A DNA stretch of 37,500 nt from Halisarca cf. caerulea. Lineage: Eukaryota > Porifera > Demospongiae > Chondrillida > Halisarcidae. Numbering within the stretch: position 1 is the stretch's first letter; each line of letters begins with the position of its first letter. Made by a program: the position numbers and the translations under genes. The notes under the pieces are model-generated. The model saw nothing but the letters and a program-made list of their open reading frames with translations. It was not told the origin of the DNA and did no database searches. Shown here in pieces: positions 34,398 through 37,500 of this stretch. The stretch is from the NCBI GenBank assembly GCA_963170055.1, contig CAUJGJ010000179.1:770001-807500 (forward strand). The letters run 5' to 3'.

Positions 34398-35652
34398 TAT
34401 GTGTGTACGTGTGTGTGTGTGTGCATGTGTGTGTGTCTGTGTGTGAGTGTTAGTGACTGTGTGTCAATTTACTCATATGTACATATGTGTGTGTGCATAC
34501 ATGCATGCATGTATATCTTATATTTATACACATTACAGCATGTAAACTAAATACATAATATGTTATCTGTAGTATGTGGATGGGCGCTCAAACAGCATTT
34601 GATGTGTTAGAAATAAGGAGCAAGTGTCCGATGGACAAATGTCCTAGCATCATTATTTTGGGTCAGATTTACTCGGACATATTTTTGAAGAGGCACACAT
34701 GTGCCACAGTAGATGTGTATCAACAAATAATGAAAGTTTGAGTGGACATTCTCAGTACAAATAGCTTGGTATCATCACTGTGTGTGCATGAAATGAACAT
34801 GAGGTAGTGCTCAGCCAAATGTCTGACCCAAACTTGTTTGGGTCGGACAAAATGCCAAAATGGTCGGACAATGTCTGAATGCTGACCATTATTTCTAACA
34901 CTGTTAGTAATACGCAGTGATCAGCATGCGTTTTGTGGAAAAATCACTCTCTGTATTGTGTTGTGTATTGCAGAACATTGGGGGCTGCTTGCACTGTATG
35001 TGCTGACATAGGCCTGAGTGGCTAGGTAATTCATTCATGATCAAAAAGTTATCGTTCAGCACTAGCCAGTAGACTTTGAAACGAATCCAACGTTTCGGCA
35101 GTGAATCTACTGCCTTCATCAGGGATACAGGTCAGCAAAGATACTCAAATAGACACTGGAGGGTGACACACCATGATTTGTGTATGGCAAGTATGATAAA
35201 TGGAAACAATGTGTAGCACAACAAACAGACCATGTAACAAATGCGACAAAAGCAGGTCGATGACGTGGGATAAGAGGAAAACAACAATAGACTGATGTGC
35301 ACTGTGTGCAAAGAAAGAAAATGGCAACCAGAGATGCTACATACAGTATCTAGTCAAGCAGTGTCACATGCTCATTGCGCACAGTACTATGCACATAATG
35401 CGCACATATTGCGGATCTCAATGTAAACTTATTTTGATCCCTACCGCACATCAGCACATACAGATATGCTGTAGAGCCATTTTTTCCCAAAGATTTCATT
35501 TGATGTATTCTGACATCATATGATGTCATCACTTCCTGTAGGTTGTGTTTGGCATTCTGGGAACTACGTGCTACATTATTGTGGAATGGACAGTACAGAC
35601 TCGAGCTTTCAAGAAGAAAATGGCCATCAAAAGCGAGCCCGTGCTGCAGTAA
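22955..35652 (+). CDS. MFSD11: MFSD11 (UNC93-like major facilitator), 17 exons, ~500 aa
   Basis: Exons: 22955-23050, 23141-23182/23186, 23265-23286, 23504-23611, 23946-24025, 24096-24192, 25484-25575, 26728-26840 (or -26870), 28577-28650, 28877-28965, 29862-29927, 30552-30596, 31326-31394, 31651-31831, 32956-33025, 34071-34220, 35542-35652 (TAA). Exons 4-17 are phase-consistent. Diagnostic pieces are [40 protein letters not shown] followed by [59 protein letters not shown] and [20 protein letters not shown]. They match MFSD11, an MFS-fold membrane protein of unknown transport substrate. Exons 2 and 3 are uncertain: 46+22 nt after a 96-nt exon 1, or 107+42+12 nt, both restore the exon-4 phase; the paralogue's 96-nt exon supports the first. 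Exons 8-10 encode the variable central cytosolic loop. The last exon ends in a short basic tail. Confidence 0.93.
23402..23465. repeat. (GT)n microsatellite
   Basis: About 60 bp of GT in MFSD11 intron 3, 40 bp before the exon-4 acceptor; it directly follows CTTACAG-like sequence. Confidence 0.97.
23640..23822. repeat. (TG)n microsatellite
   Basis: TG array with GCATGCATG and TGTCTGTGTC interruptions, starting about 30 nt after the exon-4 donor of MFSD11. Confidence 0.97.
24305..24680. repeat. (GATA)n, (GA)n and long polypurine tract
   Basis: A (GATA)n run (about 24312-24352) passes into (GA)n and then about 300 bp that are almost all purine on the plus strand, with G runs including about 10 G near 24579-24588. 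Located in MFSD11 intron 6. Mirror-like purine tracts of this kind can form triplex (H-) DNA; here this is inference. Confidence 0.92.
24882..25056. mobile_element. MITE with AACTCGTTATAA words
   Basis: Left GTGGAAACTCGTTATAAAG and right ATTCGTTATAATGAGTTTCCAC form the inverted ends. The interior repeats 'TATAGTGAATTTCTG'. Located in MFSD11 intron 6. Confidence 0.65.
25064..25400. repeat. Higher-order minisatellite, alternating 39- and 35-bp units
   Basis: Units share GTGTACAATACTGTGGTTGG. They alternate between a form with CATACGTAGGTACAG (39 bp) and one with CATACGTACAG (35 bp), giving a 74-bp higher-order period for about four rounds. Located in MFSD11 intron 6, upstream of exon 7. Confidence 0.9.
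25885..26055. mobile_element. MITE with AAGGACACTTTGGGAC words
   Basis: Begins CAGTGGAATCTCCGAATCAA and ends GGCTGGTTTTACTG-TA. Same sub-family as 18532-18723. Located in MFSD11 intron 7. Confidence 0.7.
26260..26690. repeat. 17-bp minisatellite, ~25 copies
   Basis: The unit ACACTCCTGGTTAGTAA alternates with ..TAGTAC, CCAGG and CTGATT variants. Located in MFSD11 intron 7, ending about 40 bp before the exon-8 acceptor. Confidence 0.96.
27566..27757. mobile_element. MITE with ACTTATCCACAC words
   Basis: Begins TA-CAGTCAGACCTCACTTATC and ends GATAGGAGAGGTCTCACTG-TA. Interior contains ATTCGTTCCAATAAAAACTA, also present in inverted orientation at about 27290-27310. Located in MFSD11 intron 8. 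Confidence 0.72.
28255..28414. mobile_element. MITE with CTAATCTGGCACC words
   Basis: Begins TA-CAGTGGAAGCTGCCTAATC and ends TTCTTCAGGTTCCACTG-TA. The interior CATTCCCCAATGGGTGCTGG matches the element at 7989-8176 in opposite orientation, so both belong to one family. Located in MFSD11 intron 8. Confidence 0.78.
28715..28833. repeat. (GT)n-rich microsatellite with GTATGAATGTGTTT units
   Basis: GT array with three GTGTGTATGAATGTGTTTGT-like units then GTGGGTGTG. Begins about 65 nt after the exon-9 donor of MFSD11. Confidence 0.95.
29346..29757. repeat. 31-bp minisatellite, ~13 copies
   Basis: The unit contains CATACCGGGATACTATGATC and CACTGTACCTA. Variants are CGTACC for CATACC, TTGTCC for TGATCC and GGGTAC for GGATAC. 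The CCACTGTAC part equals a MITE terminus. Located in MFSD11 intron 10. Confidence 0.97.
29928..30027. repeat. (GT)n microsatellite starting at a splice donor
   Basis: The array begins at the exon-11 donor itself (TACACAG/GTGTGTGTGTG), so the GT of the donor is the first repeat unit. Confidence 0.97.
30995..31266. repeat. Near-perfect 125-bp inverted repeat with 22-nt loop
   Basis: The arms are 30995-31119 and 31142-31266; I count 3 mismatches in 125. Each arm contains GAAGTTTCGGCTGCATGCTG and CAGCCTTCTTCAGAGTACAT. The outermost bases are AAACATGATTATAATTCATT. Located in MFSD11 intron 12. It could be a fold-back transposon or MITE; no clear target-site duplication is seen. Nearly identical reading frames appear on both strands because of the symmetry. 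Confidence 0.95.
31393..31560. repeat. (GT)n microsatellite starting at a splice donor
   Basis: Begins at the exon-13 donor of MFSD11 (ATCGTAG/GTGTGTGTG) and continues with CTCG, TTTATG and TCTG interruptions. Confidence 0.97.
32628..32856. mobile_element. MITE with TGGTTTATCCGACA words, internally expanded
   Basis: Begins TA-CAGTCACACCTGGTTTATC and ends ATAAACCAAGGCCCACTG-TA. Between them is a 17-bp array, ACCTGGTTTATCCGACA, of about six copies (32703-32808). Located in MFSD11 intron 14. Confidence 0.78.
33035..33872. repeat. 17-bp minisatellite, ~49 copies
   Basis: The unit is AGGTGTCCTCACTACAG with TACAG/TGCAG, CAAAG and GCGTAAG variants; some stretches (e.g. about 33411-33475 and 33549-33610) are block-duplicated. 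It begins about 10 nt after the exon-15 donor of MFSD11. Each unit ends in an acceptor-like CTCACTACAG. Confidence 0.97.
34245..34450. repeat. (GT)n microsatellite
   Basis: GT array starting about 25 nt after the exon-16 donor of MFSD11, with GTGCGTGCG, GTATGTATG and TACGTATG interruptions. Confidence 0.97.
35085..35132. repeat. CGTTTCGG-hairpin-CCTTCATCAG module
   Basis: CAACGTTTCGGCAGTGAATC continues into TACTGCCTTCATCAGGG; GGCAGT and ACTGCC can pair around a 6-nt loop. It has the same plan as the centre of each arm of the inverted repeat at 30995-31266 (GTTTCGG-stem-CCTTCTTCAG). Located in MFSD11 intron 16. Confidence 0.6.
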
Positions 35653-36054
35653 CCTTGCAGCACTAGCGCTCTTTAGATATGTATGAACATGCTTGATGTT
35701 GCAAGTAATCTACCTCTCCATAGTACATTTTGAGCCAAACTACTTGTTGTCGACAGCTAGTGAAATTTGTGTTCTTTCTTATGTATGGTCTGTGATATTG
35801 TGTGCGGTACTGTCAGTGGAAACCAAACAGGTACATGCATTATAGTAGACATTACAACCTTCGCAATCAGCTAATGTAGATGTGTATTTTTGTATGCAGA
35901 CTACATGGATTAATTGATTCTCCTGATTACATGTACAGTACTTAGATATATTGTAATGTAGTGTTCTATTATTAGTACGATGGTAGTTAATTGTACTTAC
36001 AATTTGGATAATATGTATTGTTGTCAGTGTGCATGCATGTATGTATGCAAATGA

Positions 36055-36067
36055 GTTTGTGTGTGTT

Positions 36068-36117
<50 letters not shown>

Positions 36118-36190
36118 TATGTGTGTGTGTTTGTGTGTGTTTGTGTGGGTGGGTGTTTGTGTGTATGTGGGTGTGTGGGTGTGTATGTGC
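36055..36190. repeat. (GT)n-rich microsatellite
   Basis: GT array decaying into TTTGTGTG and GTGGGTGTG. Confidence 0.96.
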
Positions 36191-36304
36191 CTGCAAACAT
36201 ACATGCATGAGTACGCTATTTGTATATTTGTATAATAAGCAATCAAACACTGGATGCTGGATAAGAGATAATGTATTACATTTTATATCTCCATTAATTT
36301 TAAT

Positions 36305-37295
36305 AAATGGGATCCGATCGATTGTGAGTTACAATCATGCTGCTTTATGGGATGGGATCCAATCGATTGTGAGTTACAATCACCCTGCTTTATGGGATGG
36401 GATCCGATCGATTGTAAGTTATAATCACCCTGCTTTATGGGATGGGATCCGATCGATTGTGAGTTACAATCATGCTGCTTTATGGGATGGGATCCGATCG
36501 ATTGTAAGTTACAATCACCCTGCTTTATGGGATGGGATCCGATCGATTGTAAGTTATAATCACGCTGCTTTATGGGATGGGATCCGATCGATTGTAAGTT
36601 ATAATCACCCTGCTTTATGGGATGGGATCCGATCGATTGTAAGTTATAATCATGCTGCTTTATGGGATGGGATCCGATCGATTGTAAGTTATAATCACGC
36701 TGCTTTATGGGATGGGATCCGATCGATTGTAAGTTATAATCACGCTGCTTTATGGGATGGGATCCGATCGATTGTAAGTTATAATCACGCTGCTTTATGG
36801 GATGGGATCCGATCGATTGTAAGTTATAATCACGCTGCTTTATGGGATGGGATCCGATCGATTGTAAGTTATAATCACCCTGCTTTATGGGATGGGATCC
36901 GATCGATTGTAAGTTATAATCACCCTGCTTTATGGGATGGGATCCGATCGATTGTAAGTTATAATCACCCTGCTTTATGGGATGGGATCCGATCGATTGT
37001 GAGTTATAATCACGCTGCTTTATGGGATGGGATCCGATCGATTGTGAGTTACAATCACCCTGCTTTATGGGATGGGATCCGATCGATTGTGAGTTATAAT
37101 CACCCTGCTTTATGGGATGGGATCCGATCGATTGTAAGTTATAATCACCCTGCTTTATGGGATGGGATCCGATCGATTGTGAGTTATAATCACGCTGCTT
37201 TATGGGATGGGATCCGATCGATTGTGAGTTACAATCACCCTGCTTTATGGGATGGGATCCGATCGATTGTGAGTTATAATCACGCTGCTTTATGA
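36305..37295. repeat. 45-bp minisatellite, ~22 copies
   Basis: The unit contains GGGATCCGATCGATTGTAAG, TTATAATCAC and GCTGCTTTATGGGAT. Copies vary mainly at three sites: GTAAG/GTGAG, TATAATC/TACAATC, and CACG/CATG/CACC. GATTGTAA and TTACAATC form an 8-bp dyad around a G in each unit. The period is a multiple of 3 and lacks stops, so long frames run through it on both strands; these are not proteins. Confidence 0.98.
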
Positions 37296-37325
37296 TGTAG
37301 GCTGGCTGCATGACATGTCCTTGTG

Positions 37326-37476
37326 CAGTGAATTCTCATTAATCCGCCACGATTTGTTTTGAAAATGCAGGTGGATTAATGAGTTTAGCAGACTTCCCAA
37401 TTCAATGCAAATATTATGCGCAGCCTTTTCAATGAACTCGTGCACTAAATTGTGACAGATTAATGAGAATTCACTG
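37326..37476. mobile_element. MITE with perfect 19-bp terminal inverted repeats
   Basis: The left CAGTGAATTCTCATTAATC is the exact reverse complement of the right GATTAATGAGAATTCACTG. The interior holds another GTGGATTAATGAG copy and has no coding capacity. The perfect ends suggest it is young among the CAGT/ACTG elements here. Confidence 0.88.
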
Positions 37477-37500
37477 TAGACCCGTAAGCCAGCTCGCAGT

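Larger units (their letters stand above)
35653..37500. other. 3' flank of MFSD11: repeats, no further gene
   Basis: After the stop codon about 400 bp of unremarkable AT-rich sequence (probably 3' UTR) is followed by a GT microsatellite, the 45-bp minisatellite and a MITE. AATAAA at 36302-36307 is the only canonical polyadenylation signal I noticed, directly before the minisatellite; its use is uncertain. Confidence 0.55.

Noticed and set aside
36018..37311. 425-aa and 342-aa repetitive frames (WDGIRSIVSYNH and the reverse)
   Set aside because: Artefact of the 45-bp minisatellite; both strands open equally, no other coding signal.

Overview
The window looks like nuclear DNA of an early-branching or marine invertebrate animal. 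Genes are split by many short introns with canonical GT-AG borders. Intergenic spaces are small, head-to-head gene pairs are present, and introns are packed with (CA/TG)n microsatellites, minisatellites and short palindromic DNA transposons. The gene content (espin-like ankyrin protein, heparan-sulfate 3-O-sulfotransferase, JmjC/cupin oxygenase, MFSD11/UNC93-like transporter, nuclear tRNA-His) is metazoan. A sponge is my best guess, by inference only; nothing here is bacterial or viral.

Layout: (1) 876-971, minus: first exon of an MFSD11/UNC93-like gene whose remainder would lie left of the window. (2) 2173-12030, minus: a 17-exon gene that I assembled by splice phase. It has N-terminal espin-like ankyrin repeats, a charged helical segment, a long disordered acidic/basic region, a Trp-rich segment and a C-terminal calponin-homology (CH) domain, about 1253 aa. 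A tRNA-His gene sits in its second intron (9880-9951). (3) 12286-13350, plus: an intronless HS3ST-type sulfotransferase, head to head with the ankyrin-CH gene (255 bp between start codons). (4) 13351-17434: no gene; a MITE, a tRNA-headed SINE with a second, headless copy, and a diverged duplication built around CA arrays. (5) 17435-22866, minus: a four-exon type II membrane JmjC/cupin oxygenase, 338 aa, with the HxD...H iron triad. (6) 22955-35652, plus: a complete 17-exon MFSD11 gene of about 500 aa, only 88 bp head to head from the oxygenase. Its first exon is a paralogue of the exon at 876-971. (7) 35653-37500: microsatellite, a 45-bp minisatellite of about 22 units, and a MITE.

Most long open frames in the window are artefacts of (CA)n or of minisatellites whose period is a multiple of 3. 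The observations I consider most interesting are: the espin-like/CH combination in one phase-consistent gene; the inverted MFSD11 paralogue pair with CACGTG boxes; (GT)n arrays that start at 5' splice sites on the sense strand; a MITE whose end forms part of a splice donor; minisatellites that look like amplified MITE ends; and a 125-bp-arm near-perfect inverted repeat in an MFSD11 intron. No step used a database search; family names come from motif recognition.
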